A stretch of 64,000 nucleotides of DNA from Acidobacteriota bacterium (GCA_021813745.1 JAKAJO010000007.1:7838-71837), one strand, 5' to 3'; shown: positions 40,102-49,026, numbered from the stretch's first letter. Notes: generated from the sequence alone by a model not told the origin. Made by a program: numbers and translations.

Positions 40102-41091
40102 TTACGCGGTTGCGAGCTTGAGCGAGCGAACGATGCAGCGCTTGGCGAGCTCTACTTTGAATCCGTTATCCTGGCGTGGCTTGGCCTGGGCGAGCGCGGC
40201 CTCAGCCGCGGTGCGGAAGGTGTGTGCATCGGCTGGCTTGCCGGTGAGTGCATGCTCTGCCTCATGCGAGCGCCATGGCTTGGTACCAACCCCCCCCAGA
40301 GCAACTCGTGCGTAGCGGATATGTCCACCCTCCACCCGCAGGACAACCGCAGATGAAGCCAGAGCGAATTCGTAGCTGGCACGGTCCCGCAGCTTCACAT
40401 AGACACTCCGTGCCCCCTCAACAGGCTTGGGTAGATCGACATGCGTAATCAGTTCGCCGGGTTCAAGCGCGTTCTCTATTTGCGGCGTGTCGCCTGGAAG
40501 CTTGTGAAACTCCTCAAAAGCGATTGTGCGCTTGCCTTTGGGGCCCTCTACGTGTATGACCGCTTCCAATGCGGCCATGGCCACACACATGTCAGAGGGA
40601 TGCGTGGCGATGCAGTGGTCGCTCGTACCCAGAACAGCGTGCATGCGGTTGAAGCCATCCATTGCCGCGCAACCGGTGCCTGGGATGCGCTTATTGCAGC
40701 CATAACCGCCGGGTGTTCCAGCAGACGGCTCGCGGAAGTAGGCGCAGCGCGTGCGCTGCATCAGATTGCCGCCGGTGGTAGCCATGTTACGCAACTGCGG
40801 CGACGCACCCGAGAGCAGTGCCTGCGAGAGTACGGCATAGGACTTCTGAACGTCCACATTCCATGCCAAGTCGGAGTTTCGCACCATGGCGCCAATGCGC
40901 AGGCCGCCGTTAGGAAGCCTCTCAATCTTGTTCAGAGGTAGAGGATTGATGTCGACGAGCGCGGATGGCGACTCAACGCTGAGCTTCATCAGATCGACCA
41001 GCGTCGTCCCACCGGCGATGAACTTGCCGGAACCGCCGCTGGCAAGCGCCTTCTCGATGCCGGAAGCTTTGACGTATTGAAACGTTTGCAT
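40102..41091 (-). CDS. paoB: Aldehyde oxidoreductase FAD-binding subunit (PaoB-like)
   Basis: 329 residues of the CO dehydrogenase flavoprotein family: FAD segments KFIAGGTTLVDLMK near 23-36 and TGGNLMQRTRC at 106-116. As in E. coli PaoB and unlike most relatives, there is an insertion with extra Cys (116, 132, 141, 160 and 169) that can hold a [4Fe-4S] cluster. ATG 41091 has AAGGAGAT 7 bases upstream. It is the middle gene of the paoABC set. Confidence 0.93.
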   Translation of the reverse strand: MQTFQYVKASGIEKALASGGSGKFIAGGTTLVDLMKLSVESPSALVDINPLPLNKIERLPNGGLRIGAMVRNSDLAWNVDVQKSYAVLSQALLSGASPQLRNMATTGGNLMQRTRCAYFREPSAGTPGGYGCNKRIPGTGCAAMDGFNRMHAVLGTSDHCIATHPSDMCVAMAALEAVIHVEGPKGKRTIAFEEFHKLPGDTPQIENALEPGELITHVDLPKPVEGARSVYVKLRDRASYEFALASSAVVLRVEGGHIRYARVALGGVGTKPWRSHEAEHALTGKPADAHTFRTAAEAALAQAKPRQDNGFKVELAKRCIVRSLKLATA

Positions 41092-41109
41092 CGGGAAATC
41101 TCCTTAATG

Positions 41110-41826
41110 TCAGGCTTGCGTCCGCACCTGGCGGACGGCGGCAACAATGTTGGTGTAAGCGCCGCAGCGGCAAATATTGCCCGCCATGGCGTTGCGAATG
41201 TCTTCGTCAGAGGGCCCGACGGGCTCCTTCAGAAGGGCGACGGCACTCATAATTTGGCCGCTGGTGCAGTAGCCGCACTGGTAGCCGTCGTGTTGCACGA
41301 ATGCCGCCTGCATGGGATGCAGATTGCCGGGTTGTCCGACGCCTTCGATCGTCGTGATTTCATCGCCCTCGTGCATTAGGGCAAATGAGAGGCAGCTGTT
41401 CACGCGTCGGCCATTCACATGAACGGTGCATGCGCCACATTGGCCATGATCGCAGCCCTTCTTTGTGCCCGTCATGTCCAGCCGCTCGCGCAGAGTGTCC
41501 AGCAGGGTGGCTCTTGGATCAAGATTGTGAAGCGTTAGATCGCGTCCATTGACGCGCAGCTTGACGGTTACACCGCTGGCGTTGGAGGTTTGCTGCTCGG
41601 CGGGATCGAGAACCGGTGCAGCCGCGGCCAGTGGCGCCGTTCCTGCGAGCAGGCCGGTCGCGCCGACGCCGGAAAGAAAGGTGCGGCGGGTGAATCGCGC
41701 TCCTGAGCGCTCTGGAGCCAAAGACTCCAGCGTGAGCGTATGCTGCTCGGGCGCTAGAGAAGGGGAGGCTGAGTCGTCTGTTTGTGATGATTCCGGCTTA
41801 GGGCGCGGATCACGATGGTCTGCCAC
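41110..41826 (-). CDS. paoA: Aldehyde oxidoreductase iron-sulfur subunit with Tat signal (PaoA-like)
   Basis: 238 residues. The start is GTG 41826: an excellent AAGGAGGTCACCT site lies just upstream, whereas a longer ATG frame (41889) has none. A Tat signal is present (FTRRTFLSGVGATG, Arg pair at 47-48), preceded by an unusual 40-residue hydrophilic leader. The mature protein has a plant-type [2Fe-2S] domain (Cys125, 130, 133, 145) and a second helical [2Fe-2S] domain (Cys184, 187, 219, 221). It would carry PaoB and PaoC across the membrane as a complex. Confidence 0.93.
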   Translation of the reverse strand: MADHRDPRPKPESSQTDDSASPSLAPEQHTLTLESLAPERSGARFTRRTFLSGVGATGLLAGTAPLAAAAPVLDPAEQQTSNASGVTVKLRVNGRDLTLHNLDPRATLLDTLRERLDMTGTKKGCDHGQCGACTVHVNGRRVNSCLSFALMHEGDEITTIEGVGQPGNLHPMQAAFVQHDGYQCGYCTSGQIMSAVALLKEPVGPSDEDIRNAMAGNICRCGAYTNIVAAVRQVRTQA

Positions 41827-42005
41827 AGGTGACCTCCTTCGGACAGGTGTTGAATTCCATCTTGTCGAATCTCGATGCGTTGCGGCCACTGCTGCAGCCG
41901 TAAGTGGGGAAACATCAAAATTCAGTTATGCCGGTCGAGTGCGGTGCGCCAGAACCAGCGCTCAGTTCCAAATGGCTCGGCCGGTGGTTGGTTGCCGTGG
42001 ACAAT

Positions 42006-42030
42006 TTGAGCACCAAAAGTTGGTGCTCAA
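42006..42030. terminator. Perfect stem-loop after the aldo/keto reductase gene
   Basis: TTGAGCACCAA (42006-42016) and TTGGTGCTCAA (42020-42030) form a perfect 11-bp stem with a 3-base loop, 13 bases past the aldo/keto reductase stop and about 180 bases upstream of paoA. Most likely a 3' stem for the reductase transcript; being a perfect palindrome upstream of paoABC, it could also be a protein site. Confidence 0.6.
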
Positions 42031-42043
42031 TCGCCTGGTTGGA

Positions 42044-43033
42044 CTACGAATTGACAAGTGCCATCATCGCAGCCGGATAACGCGGGCCCGCGGCGACGTC
42101 AGGCGGAAATTCCTGGGAGAGTTGCTGCAACAGTGCGTGGCTGAGGGTGACCTCAGCTGCGACTGCGTCTTCTTCAAGATATCGACGCCGCTTGGTGCCA
42201 GGGATGGGAAGGATATCGTCGCCCTGCGCCAGTACCCATGCAAGCGCAAGCTGGCTGGCCGTAATGCCGGCATCTGCGGCAAGTTTTTTAACTTTGTCAA
42301 CGAGGTTGAGATTGCGGGTGAAGTTCTCACCCTGAAAGCGCGGACTGTGCCGCCGGTAATCATCCGGCGCGAAATCTTCCGGCGTTTTGAAGGCTCCGGT
42401 CAGGAATCCTCGGCCCAGGGGACTGTACGCGACGAAGGTAACACCCAGGCGCCGACAGGTGGGTAGGATCTCCATTTCAGGATCTCGCGTCCAGAGTGAG
42501 TATTCCGTTTGTAGCGCCGCGATGGGATGTACTTGGCAAGCGCGCTCAAGCGTTGCAGGCGATGCCTCCGAAAGGCCCAGAAAGCGGACCTTGCCCTCTT
42601 CTACGAGGCGTGCCATCGCGCCGACGGTCTCCTCAATTGGTACCTTCGGATCGACGCGATGCTGATAGTAGAGGTCAATCGTTTCGATGCCGAGGCGCCG
42701 GAGACTTCCCTCAACCGCGGAGCGGACATAAGCCGGGCTGCCATCCACGCCGCGACGGGTGGGGTCGGCTGGGTCGCGCACGATGCCGAACTTGGTGGCA
42801 ACAAAGAACTGGTTGCGACGTCCCTTCAGCGCCTTGCCCACGAGCTGTTCATTTGTGTGCGGACCGTACATGTCCGAGGTGTCAAGAAAGTAGATGCCGA
42901 GTTCAAGTGCCCGGTCAATCGTTGCAAGGGACTCTTCATCATTCCGGCCACCGTAGAAATCGCTCATGCCCATGCAGCCCAGACCAAGCGCAGAGACAGG
43001 TGGACCGTTTTTGCCGAGTAAACGCGTTTTCAT
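42044..43033 (-). CDS. Aldo/keto reductase
   Basis: 329-residue NADPH-dependent reductase of the AKR superfamily (YakC/Tas-like). Tetrad and cofactor features: LDTSDMYG (Asp and Tyr), VATKFG (Lys), YYQHRVDP (His), and a C-terminal [13 protein letters not shown] that binds the 2'-phosphate of NADPH. AAGGAAGAAA precedes ATG 43033. The MerR gene lies 29 bases upstream on the same strand, so the reductase is probably under its control, a common pairing. Confidence 0.92.
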   Translation of the reverse strand: MKTRLLGKNGPPVSALGLGCMGMSDFYGGRNDEESLATIDRALELGIYFLDTSDMYGPHTNEQLVGKALKGRRNQFFVATKFGIVRDPADPTRRGVDGSPAYVRSAVEGSLRRLGIETIDLYYQHRVDPKVPIEETVGAMARLVEEGKVRFLGLSEASPATLERACQVHPIAALQTEYSLWTRDPEMEILPTCRRLGVTFVAYSPLGRGFLTGAFKTPEDFAPDDYRRHSPRFQGENFTRNLNLVDKVKKLAADAGITASQLALAWVLAQGDDILPIPGTKRRRYLEEDAVAAEVTLSHALLQQLSQEFPPDVAAGPRYPAAMMALVNS

Positions 43034-43062
43034 TTTCTTCCTTGGTAGTACCTGCGCCGTCC

Positions 43063-43497
43063 TTAACCCGCTGTTACGAGCGAACAGTCGACTTCCGGCT
43101 CGTCTGCGATTGGGCCGCCGATGCGGGTGCGCTGCTCAATCTTCTTGTAATTGGCAATCTTATGAGTCAGCATAGCGTGTGCCTTTTCCAACTCCTGAAT
43201 TTGGCTCGCGATGGCGGCACGGTGATCTTCGAGAATCTTGCGGCGTTCGAGCGAAGTGGAGTCGCCCAGCTCGCGCAACTCTGCGTAGCGTTGCATCGCG
43301 CGTATGGGCATGTTCGTTGCCCGCATGCAATGGAGAAAGTGCAGCCAGGCTTCATCAGCCTCGGAGTAACGCCGGTGACCATTCCGTGCCCGGCTTACGG
43401 GCTGGATAAGGCCCACGCGCTCATAGTAGCGAAGAGTGTGCGCGGTCATGCCGCAGCGTTCTGCCATCTCCTGAATGGTGTAGCCGGAATCCTGCAT
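43063..43497 (-). CDS. MerR-family transcriptional regulator
   Basis: 144 residues from ATG 43497. The N-terminal winged helix is canonical: [26 protein letters not shown], then [19 protein letters not shown] dimerisation coiled coil covers about 80-125. The C-terminal tail ([18 protein letters not shown]) has one Cys, so it is not a metal-binding MerR of the mercury type; relatives often sit with aldo/keto reductases. It probably regulates itself and the reductase through the palindrome at 43512-43531. A start at 43512 is unlikely because it lies in that operator. Confidence 0.9.
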   Translation of the reverse strand: MQDSGYTIQEMAERCGMTAHTLRYYERVGLIQPVSRARNGHRRYSEADEAWLHFLHCMRATNMPIRAMQRYAELRELGDSTSLERRKILEDHRAAIASQIQELEKAHAMLTHKIANYKKIEQRTRIGGPIADEPEVDCSLVTAG

Positions 43498-43503
43498 ACA
43501 ATC

Positions 43504-43534
43504 ACCGTACAACTTTGAGCGTGCTCAAAGTCAA
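43504..43534 (-). promoter_or_regulatory. MerR-type promoter with 19-bp spacer and central palindrome
   Basis: On the minus strand TTGACT (43534-43529) and TACGGT (43509-43504) are separated by exactly 19 bp, the long spacing typical of MerR-controlled promoters. The spacer overlaps the 9+2+9 palindrome ACTTTGAGC..GCTCAAAGT (43512-43531). The expected transcription start falls at or within a base or two of the ATG at 43497, so the message would be leaderless. Confidence 0.75.
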
Positions 43535-43634
43535 GCAGAGATGCGAAGAGCGTTGAACGTGGAAGCTTGTATTCGGGTGCCATTGGTAAATACAGTCAAC
43601 CCGGATGTGCGTATCCTCAAGAATCGAGGTAGAG

Positions 43635-44090
43635 ATGGAGCAAAATGAGCTTTTCCGACAGATGCTGGCGGTCGCTTTGGAGGAGGCGCGGCGTGGTCGG
43701 GCAGAAGGGGGCATCCCGATTGGCGCAGCGCTTTTTAACAAGGACGGATCCCTGGTGAGCCGAGGACACAATCGACGGGTACAGCAGGGAGATCCGAGCC
43801 TCCACGGTGAAACGGATGCCTTTCGCAATGCCGGTCGCCAAAGGACTTACCGCAACCTGATTATGGTTACGACGCTTGCACCGTGCTGGTATTGCAGCGG
43901 TCTCGTGCGACAGTTTCACATCGACACGGTCATTGTGGGTGAAAGCCGGACATTCTCTGGTGGCGTTGACTGGTTGCGAGAAAATGGCGTAATGGTCGTG
44001 GATCTTGATGATGTTGAGTGCCAAAAGCTCCTCGCAAGCTTTATCGCCGAGCATCCGGAAATCTGGAATGAAGATATCGGCGAAGAGTAA
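43635..44090 (+). CDS. Cytosine deaminase-like nucleoside/base deaminase
   Basis: 151 residues from ATG 43635. Zinc-dependent deaminase motifs: HGE at 57-59 (His57 ligand, Glu59 proton shuttle) and PCWYC at 83-87 (Cys84 and Cys87). The C-terminal acidic tail AEHPEIWNEDIGE is that of the fungal-type cytosine deaminase (Fcy1) group, which points to cytosine or a related base as substrate rather than tRNA adenosine. It is divergent from the MerR gene. Confidence 0.88.
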   Translation: MEQNELFRQMLAVALEEARRGRAEGGIPIGAALFNKDGSLVSRGHNRRVQQGDPSLHGETDAFRNAGRQRTYRNLIMVTTLAPCWYCSGLVRQFHIDTVIVGESRTFSGGVDWLRENGVMVVDLDDVECQKLLASFIAEHPEIWNEDIGEE

Positions 44091-44146
44091 TGGATGCGAT
44101 GCCGTAAGATGCCCTTGCTGCTCTGAGACAAGTTAGGAGGATTTGA

Positions 44147-44941
44147 ATGGATCGTCGCCATTTTCTTTCTGGTTCACTGGCCATATCAACTGTTGCAGGC
44201 ATGAGCCGTGCGAACTCGCAATCGTCAGTCCAGAGCACACGTGAGTTCTATCAGATTCGTCGCTATGGATTGCGATCTGGGCCGCAGCTAGAGCTGACGG
44301 AGGCTTATTTCGACAATGCCTTGATTCCCGCGCTGGGCCGCATGGGGCACGGCCCGATTGGCGCCTTCAAGTTGGACATCGGCCCCGAAACGCCGACGTA
44401 CATGCTCATAATTCCGGGTTCTTCTGCAGGTCCTCTCGTTGAGCTGGAACTGCGCCTCCGCGAAGACAAGGAATTTCTGCGCGCAGCCGCGCCATTTTGG
44501 AATGCGCCCGATACGGAGCCCGCATTTCTGCGCGTAGAGGTTTCATTGCTTGCGGCATTTCTAGGTTGGCCAAAACTCACTCCGCCTGCCTCGACTCCCG
44601 GCAAGACAACGCGTATCTTCCAACTCCGCACTTATGAGAGTCCGAGCGATCGAGACCATGTGCGCAAGGTCGAGATGTTTCACTCGGGTGAGTTTGAAAT
44701 CTTCAAGGCTGCTGGATTTCATCCGGTCTTCTTCGGAGATACATTGATCGGGACTCGAATGCCTAATTTAACGTATATGCTCAGCTTTGCGGATCTGGCT
44801 GAGCTGGAAGCAAAGTGGGATGTATTTCGTAGCGATCCGTCGTGGAAGAAGCTATCTGCAGATCCTCGGTTCGCATTCGAGCCGATCGTGGATAACATTA
44901 CCAATCTCGTGCTAAGCCCTCTTGGCTGTTCACAGATCTAA
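44147..44941 (+). CDS. Exported NIPSNAP-family protein
   Basis: 264 residues. The N-terminus MDRRHFLSGSLAISTVAG is Tat-like. Two ferredoxin-like NIPSNAP repeats follow: the first starts FYQIRRYGLRSG and the second IFQLRTYESPS near 160, each with the strand pattern of the dimeric alpha/beta barrel superfamily. The biochemical function of NIPSNAP proteins in bacteria is unknown. Its gene lies between the deaminase and the MocA-type gene, same strand. Confidence 0.85.
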   Translation: MDRRHFLSGSLAISTVAGMSRANSQSSVQSTREFYQIRRYGLRSGPQLELTEAYFDNALIPALGRMGHGPIGAFKLDIGPETPTYMLIIPGSSAGPLVELELRLREDKEFLRAAAPFWNAPDTEPAFLRVEVSLLAAFLGWPKLTPPASTPGKTTRIFQLRTYESPSDRDHVRKVEMFHSGEFEIFKAAGFHPVFFGDTLIGTRMPNLTYMLSFADLAELEAKWDVFRSDPSWKKLSADPRFAFEPIVDNITNLVLSPLGCSQI

Positions 44942-45015
44942 AAGGAGCGGAGCGTGGGAGGCACGTTTCAGGAACATTGAAATACTCCTCCTGCTCACCC
45001 GATGTGAGGATTCAT

Positions 45016-45600
45016 GTGACCGTTGCTGCCATCATCCTTGCCGCAGGCGCCAGCAGAAGGCTCGGAGAGCCCAAGCAACTGCTGCGCTTCAAACAGGAAA
45101 CCCTGCTTGATCGGGCTATCCGATCTGCAGCAGATGCGGGAGCATCCCCGATTTTTGTTGTCGTCGGGGCGCACTGGGAACGACTCTCCAACGCAGTCAA
45201 TCTGGGTTCCGCGAATCTTGTCTTGAACGAAAAATGGGAAGAAGGCATTGCAAGCTCTCTGCGGTCCGGGCTGATTGCTTTGGAGGCCAGGAGTGCAAAC
45301 TCTGAAGGCGCATTGCTGATGACCTGCGATCAGCCCTTTTTGGACTCGGCGCACCTTCGCTGCCTCATCGAAAGCTTTGCAGAGCACAGAGGAACTCGAA
45401 TCATTGCATCCAGCTATGCCGGTACCGTGGGCACACCCGCAATTTTTCCAGCAGCCATTTACTCACGCCTGCGCGCACTTCAGGGCGAAAGAGGGGCGAG
45501 AGTCGTTCTAGCCGAAGAGCGAGAAAATCTGGTTTGCATCCCATTTGAGCATGGTGAAATTGACATTGATCTGCCAGCAGACAAGGCGTATCTGGGCTGA
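45016..45600 (+). CDS. mocA: MocA-type molybdopterin nucleotidyltransferase
   Basis: 194 residues from GTG 45016; an in-frame TTG at 44977 would add 13 residues that do not belong to the fold. The nucleotide-binding loop LAAGASRRLGEPKQLL is the signature of the MobA/MocA family, with TCDQPFL (metal-binding Asp) and GTPAIFPA later. PKQLL and GTPAIFP favour MocA (CTP, cytosine dinucleotide cofactor) over MobA. That cofactor is the one used by PaoABC-type enzymes, encoded 4 kb away together with xdhC. Confidence 0.85.
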   Translation: MTVAAIILAAGASRRLGEPKQLLRFKQETLLDRAIRSAADAGASPIFVVVGAHWERLSNAVNLGSANLVLNEKWEEGIASSLRSGLIALEARSANSEGALLMTCDQPFLDSAHLRCLIESFAEHRGTRIIASSYAGTVGTPAIFPAAIYSRLRALQGERGARVVLAEERENLVCIPFEHGEIDIDLPADKAYLG

Positions 45601-46016
45601 CGATCCCTTGTTCCTGCTCAACTGCTTCGAAACCCATATTCGATGTCGCATTCGTTTTTGTGCAAGGAGGTTCAGCGATCTGAGCACTCTTCGTACGAGC
45701 CAACCGCTCTGGGCGAATTGGATGGCATTTGTGCCGCCTGCTGCCCAATGGGCGCGTTCACAATGAATCTCGAGATCGACACGAGCCCTGTGCGCGGTAT
45801 CGGACTTCGTCGTGCCTGAGTGGCTTCGATGACTTTGAATGTGGCAGTCGCGCTGAGAGTGCCACCCAATCCCGCTTGCATGATGTGTCTCTCTGCAAAG
45901 AAATGCGCCAGAGGCAGACCGTGCGCAGACCAAGGATTGACCAGTTCCTGCGCAAGAAAGCATGGGCTACTTCGCGGGCTGAATCGCGTCGGAAAAGAAA
46001 GTCCAGCTTGGAGCTT
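45601..46016. other. Intergenic, no supported gene
   Basis: No protein family is recognisable on either strand. The minus strand stays open for 114 codons directly after, and in frame with, the TGA of the outer-membrane protein gene at 46017, but that protein already ends in the expected C-terminal Phe, so I do not treat it as coding. No promoter, repeat or RNA gene was identified. Confidence 0.55.
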
Positions 46017-46871
46017 TCAAAAAAGGACGCGCATCTCGGTAATCAGGTTGTGATTGTAGAAGTAGAATCCTGAAGTCGCAATCTGCATGCCTCCATCAAA
46101 GACGATTGCCGTATGCTCTGGTCCCCAGTCTTTGCGTCTCACCATGTAGAAGGCTGCAGGCGTCAAAAGATTCTGCGTTTTGCCATCAAATGGTCCGGCA
46201 AAATTGAACAGCGCGTTGTTCTCCACGTCAAACCAGAATTTGGATGCCGGGTGTACCTGCGCGCTCAGGTTCCACTCAATGCCCCGGCCCTGCTGGGCTA
46301 TTTTCCCGGTAGGCAGCAGACCGCCAAGCTCAGAGAGCATTGCGAACCGCCCCTTCCCTTTGCCTGCCACAACCGCGGGGACATAGAAGGATGTGAGCAT
46401 CTGGTTTTGGTACACGCGCGGCGCAAAAGCATGGTAGAGCAGGGCTGAGATGGCAAAGTTGCCATGCTCCGCGTTGCCCGAGACGATGCGCCACTTCACC
46501 TGCGTGCCCGCATTGCCAAAGCCGTCGCGCAGCGTACCGGAGTGATTGCGAAAGAACGAAGGCGGGTCCAGGTCAAATTGAAGCCGTGTGCCAGCCAGCA
46601 GGCTGATGCCGTGGTTGTTGCCATAGCTGATCGTCTCGGCATTGGGCCATGTGGATTTGGACACAGACACCCGGACCGCCTGCGAGAGCCGTGCGTCGGA
46701 CTGGATCAGCGGGCCCATCCACGAGGGCTGCACCTTCGCCATCTCGGCGTTGTGCGAGCGAAAAAGCTCGTACCGTGATTCCTGCCCGCTCGCTGGATAC
46801 ACGCTCAGAGTGAGGGCTAAGGCCAGCCCCACCCAATAGATGAATGGAAAGAATTTCACCGGTAAATCCAT
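46017..46871 (-). CDS. Putative outer-membrane barrel protein
   Basis: 284 residues from ATG 46871 with a signal peptide (FIYWVGLALALTLSVYPASG). The mature chain has many alternating amphipathic strands (for example GTRLQFDLDP, SGFYFYNHN) and ends in Phe (MRVLF), as outer-membrane barrels do. The segments with GNNHGISLLAG and GGLLPTGKIAQQGRGIEW resemble the outer-membrane 'MetA-pathway of phenol degradation'-like porins in layout only. Function unknown. It is divergent from the BNR-repeat gene across 89 bases. Confidence 0.68.
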   Translation of the reverse strand: MDLPVKFFPFIYWVGLALALTLSVYPASGQESRYELFRSHNAEMAKVQPSWMGPLIQSDARLSQAVRVSVSKSTWPNAETISYGNNHGISLLAGTRLQFDLDPPSFFRNHSGTLRDGFGNAGTQVKWRIVSGNAEHGNFAISALLYHAFAPRVYQNQMLTSFYVPAVVAGKGKGRFAMLSELGGLLPTGKIAQQGRGIEWNLSAQVHPASKFWFDVENNALFNFAGPFDGKTQNLLTPAAFYMVRRKDWGPEHTAIVFDGGMQIATSGFYFYNHNLITEMRVLF

Positions 46872-46960
46872 TATCCAGTCATTTGCCGGTATCACAAAGT
46901 GACCGCAGACACGCGACCCTCCTGTCCGCACCGCATCGCGCCCAGTCTATACTTCCAGCC

Positions 46961-48184
46961 ATGCAAACCGTTGGCCGCGTGAGCCTTCTGGCCGCTTCGC
47001 TAATTGCTGCCTCGCTGTTTTCGCAATCCGCTTCCAGTCCGCAGATGCCAACCGGCCAGGACGTCACACCGACACAAACTGTCTGGCAGATGCAGGACTC
47101 CGGCACCACCGCCGGACTGCGCGGCATTGATTCGGTGGACGGCAAGGTAGCCTGGGCCAGCGGATCCAGGGGCACCGTGTTGCGTACCACGGACGGCGGC
47201 CAGCACTGGACCCGCTGCGCCACGCCCGACGCAAATAAAGACGGCGCGACGCTGGATTTTCGCGGCGTGCAGGCGTGGGATGCGCAGACGGCAATTGTGA
47301 TGGCATCGGGGCCGGGCGACAAGAGCCGGCTGTACAAAACAGCGGATGGGTGCAGAACGTGGAAGCTGGTGTTCGTCAATCCTGACAAAGGTGGGTTCTG
47401 GGATTGTCTGCTGTTCCTTTATGCATCCGGCAGGGATAAGGGTCGAATTGGGCACCTGATTGGTGACCCCGTGGATAACAAATTCCCGGAGTTTGGGACC
47501 TACGATTACGGCAAAACTTGGACCAGAGATTTGAGTCCTCATCCGGAGACCGCTTCGGCAAAGAATGGGGAGTCCATTTTTGCTGCTAGTAATTCCGCGA
47601 TGGTTCTGATTCGCGGAGGCATATTCTTTGTCACCGGCGGATCAACGAGCCGTAGCCGAACTCTCGAATTGCAGGTGAAGCATGACCCGCACGTATTCTT
47701 TCGTTTTTTCGGTGGAGAAATTCCGATGAAGCATGGCCCGTCGGCCGGCGCCTTCTCCGTTGCTGCGCGTCTCGGACTGGATTCCGTCGCAGTGGCGGAC
47801 CGATCGAAATACATTGAACGAGCGACGCACGCTGGCGACGTACTTGTTACCGTTGGCGGGGACTACGCGAAGCCCGACGATTCTACTGGCACCGCCGCAT
47901 GGTCGTCTGATGGTGGCTTTCACTGGATCGCTTCCACCGAGATGCCGCACGGCTATCGGTCAGCGGTGCAGTGGAGCGAGAGTCTAAAGGCCTGGATCAC
48001 CGTTGGCACCAACGGCTCCGACATCAGCCGCGACGATGGTCGCACCTGGCAGCCCCTCGACAACGGCAACTGGAATGCGCTCTCCCTGCCTTTTGTTGTC
48101 GGCCCAAACGGGCGGATTGCGCGCCTCAGGCCGACTTTGAACCTGTTGTCAAGCCCCATGGCTCATCGATCCGTGCGTAAATGA
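46961..48184 (+). CDS. Exported BNR-repeat (Ycf48-like) beta-propeller protein
   Basis: 407 residues from ATG 46961; a longer in-frame start would remove the signal peptide (LLAASLIAASLFSQSAS). At least five BNR-type blades are visible, each ending in D-G-x-x-W or a variant: VLRTTDGGQHW, LYKTADGCRTW, TYDYGKTW, AWSSDGGFHW and ISRDDGRTW. The overall pattern, with GSRGTVLRTTDGG, resembles the Ycf48/Hcf136 propellers. In a non-phototroph this is likely an envelope protein of unknown ligand. The last about 15 residues are low in propeller pattern. Confidence 0.82.
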   Translation: MQTVGRVSLLAASLIAASLFSQSASSPQMPTGQDVTPTQTVWQMQDSGTTAGLRGIDSVDGKVAWASGSRGTVLRTTDGGQHWTRCATPDANKDGATLDFRGVQAWDAQTAIVMASGPGDKSRLYKTADGCRTWKLVFVNPDKGGFWDCLLFLYASGRDKGRIGHLIGDPVDNKFPEFGTYDYGKTWTRDLSPHPETASAKNGESIFAASNSAMVLIRGGIFFVTGGSTSRSRTLELQVKHDPHVFFRFFGGEIPMKHGPSAGAFSVAARLGLDSVAVADRSKYIERATHAGDVLVTVGGDYAKPDDSTGTAAWSSDGGFHWIASTEMPHGYRSAVQWSESLKAWITVGTNGSDISRDDGRTWQPLDNGNWNALSLPFVVGPNGRIARLRPTLNLLSSPMAHRSVRK

Positions 48185-48252
48185 CTCCATTGAAAGCCAG
48201 TTAGATCGTGCGCGACTTTTGCATGGTAATTCGCGTTCACACGATAGAATGG

Positions 48253-49026
48253 ATGTATCGAATGAAGCCAACCCTTTCAGCGGCTGCCAGCCCGGTTTCC
48301 CGCAATCCGCGGACCCCGGAGACACGCGCGCCGAAGGGGACCGCAATTATTCAGGTGCGCGGTTTGGAAAAGACCTACTCCACCGCACGCGGTAGTATCA
48401 CTCTCTTTCACGGACTCGATCTGGATGTCTATTCCGGCGAGTTGGTGGCCATTGTGGGCCAGTCCGGCGCGGGAAAGAGCACACTTTTGCACATTCTGGG
48501 CGCTCTTGATACCCCTACGGCAGGGACGGTACACTGCGCCTCAACCAATGTGGCCGAACTAACGCAGCGGCAGGCGGCAGCCTTCCGCAACAGCACCATC
48601 GGCTATGTGTGGCAGTTTCATTATTTGTTACCGGAATTCACGGCACTGGAAAACGTTGCAATGCCACTGTTGGCGCGGGGGCAGGATCGACGCACAGCAT
48701 TGGCCACGGCATCTAAATGGATGCAGGAGGTGGATCTGCAAGATCGAAGCGAGCATCGGCCGGGCGAGCTTTCTGGTGGCGAGCAACAGCGCATTGCGCT
48801 GGCCCGCGCGCTGGTGGGTGAGCCAAAGCTGTTGTTGGCAGACGAACCTACCGGTGATTTGGATGAAGCGACGGCGGGCCGGGTTTTTGATCTGCTGGAA
48901 CGCCTGCACGCCACCCATGGACTGACGTCAATTGTGGTGACGCATAATGTAGACCTTGCCGCGCGCTGTGCGCGGACTCTGCGCCTGGAGCGCGGGCGCC
49001 TAGCCGCTTTGGGGAGTGCATCCTGA
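48253..49026 (+). CDS. lolD: LolD-type ABC transporter ATP-binding protein
   Basis: 257 residues from ATG 48253 (ATG 48262 equally possible). A hydrophilic N-terminal extension of about 30 residues precedes the ATPase: Walker A GQSGAGKST, Q-loop VWQFHYLLPEFTALENVAMP (the last part is typical of LolD and MacB ATPases), signature LSGGEQQR, Walker B LLLADEPTGDLD, and H-loop VVTHN. LolCDE releases lipoproteins from the inner membrane. No lolC or lolE permease gene is adjacent, so the partner must be elsewhere. Confidence 0.85.
   Translation: MYRMKPTLSAAASPVSRNPRTPETRAPKGTAIIQVRGLEKTYSTARGSITLFHGLDLDVYSGELVAIVGQSGAGKSTLLHILGALDTPTAGTVHCASTNVAELTQRQAAAFRNSTIGYVWQFHYLLPEFTALENVAMPLLARGQDRRTALATASKWMQEVDLQDRSEHRPGELSGGEQQRIALARALVGEPKLLLADEPTGDLDEATAGRVFDLLERLHATHGLTSIVVTHNVDLAARCARTLRLERGRLAALGSAS

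Noticed and set aside
45672..46016. Open frame of 114 codons directly after, and in frame with, the TGA of the outer-membrane protein gene (minus strand)
   Set aside because: The protein already ends with a C-terminal Phe as barrels do, the extension has no recognisable domain, and an open frame of this size can arise by chance at this G+C content.
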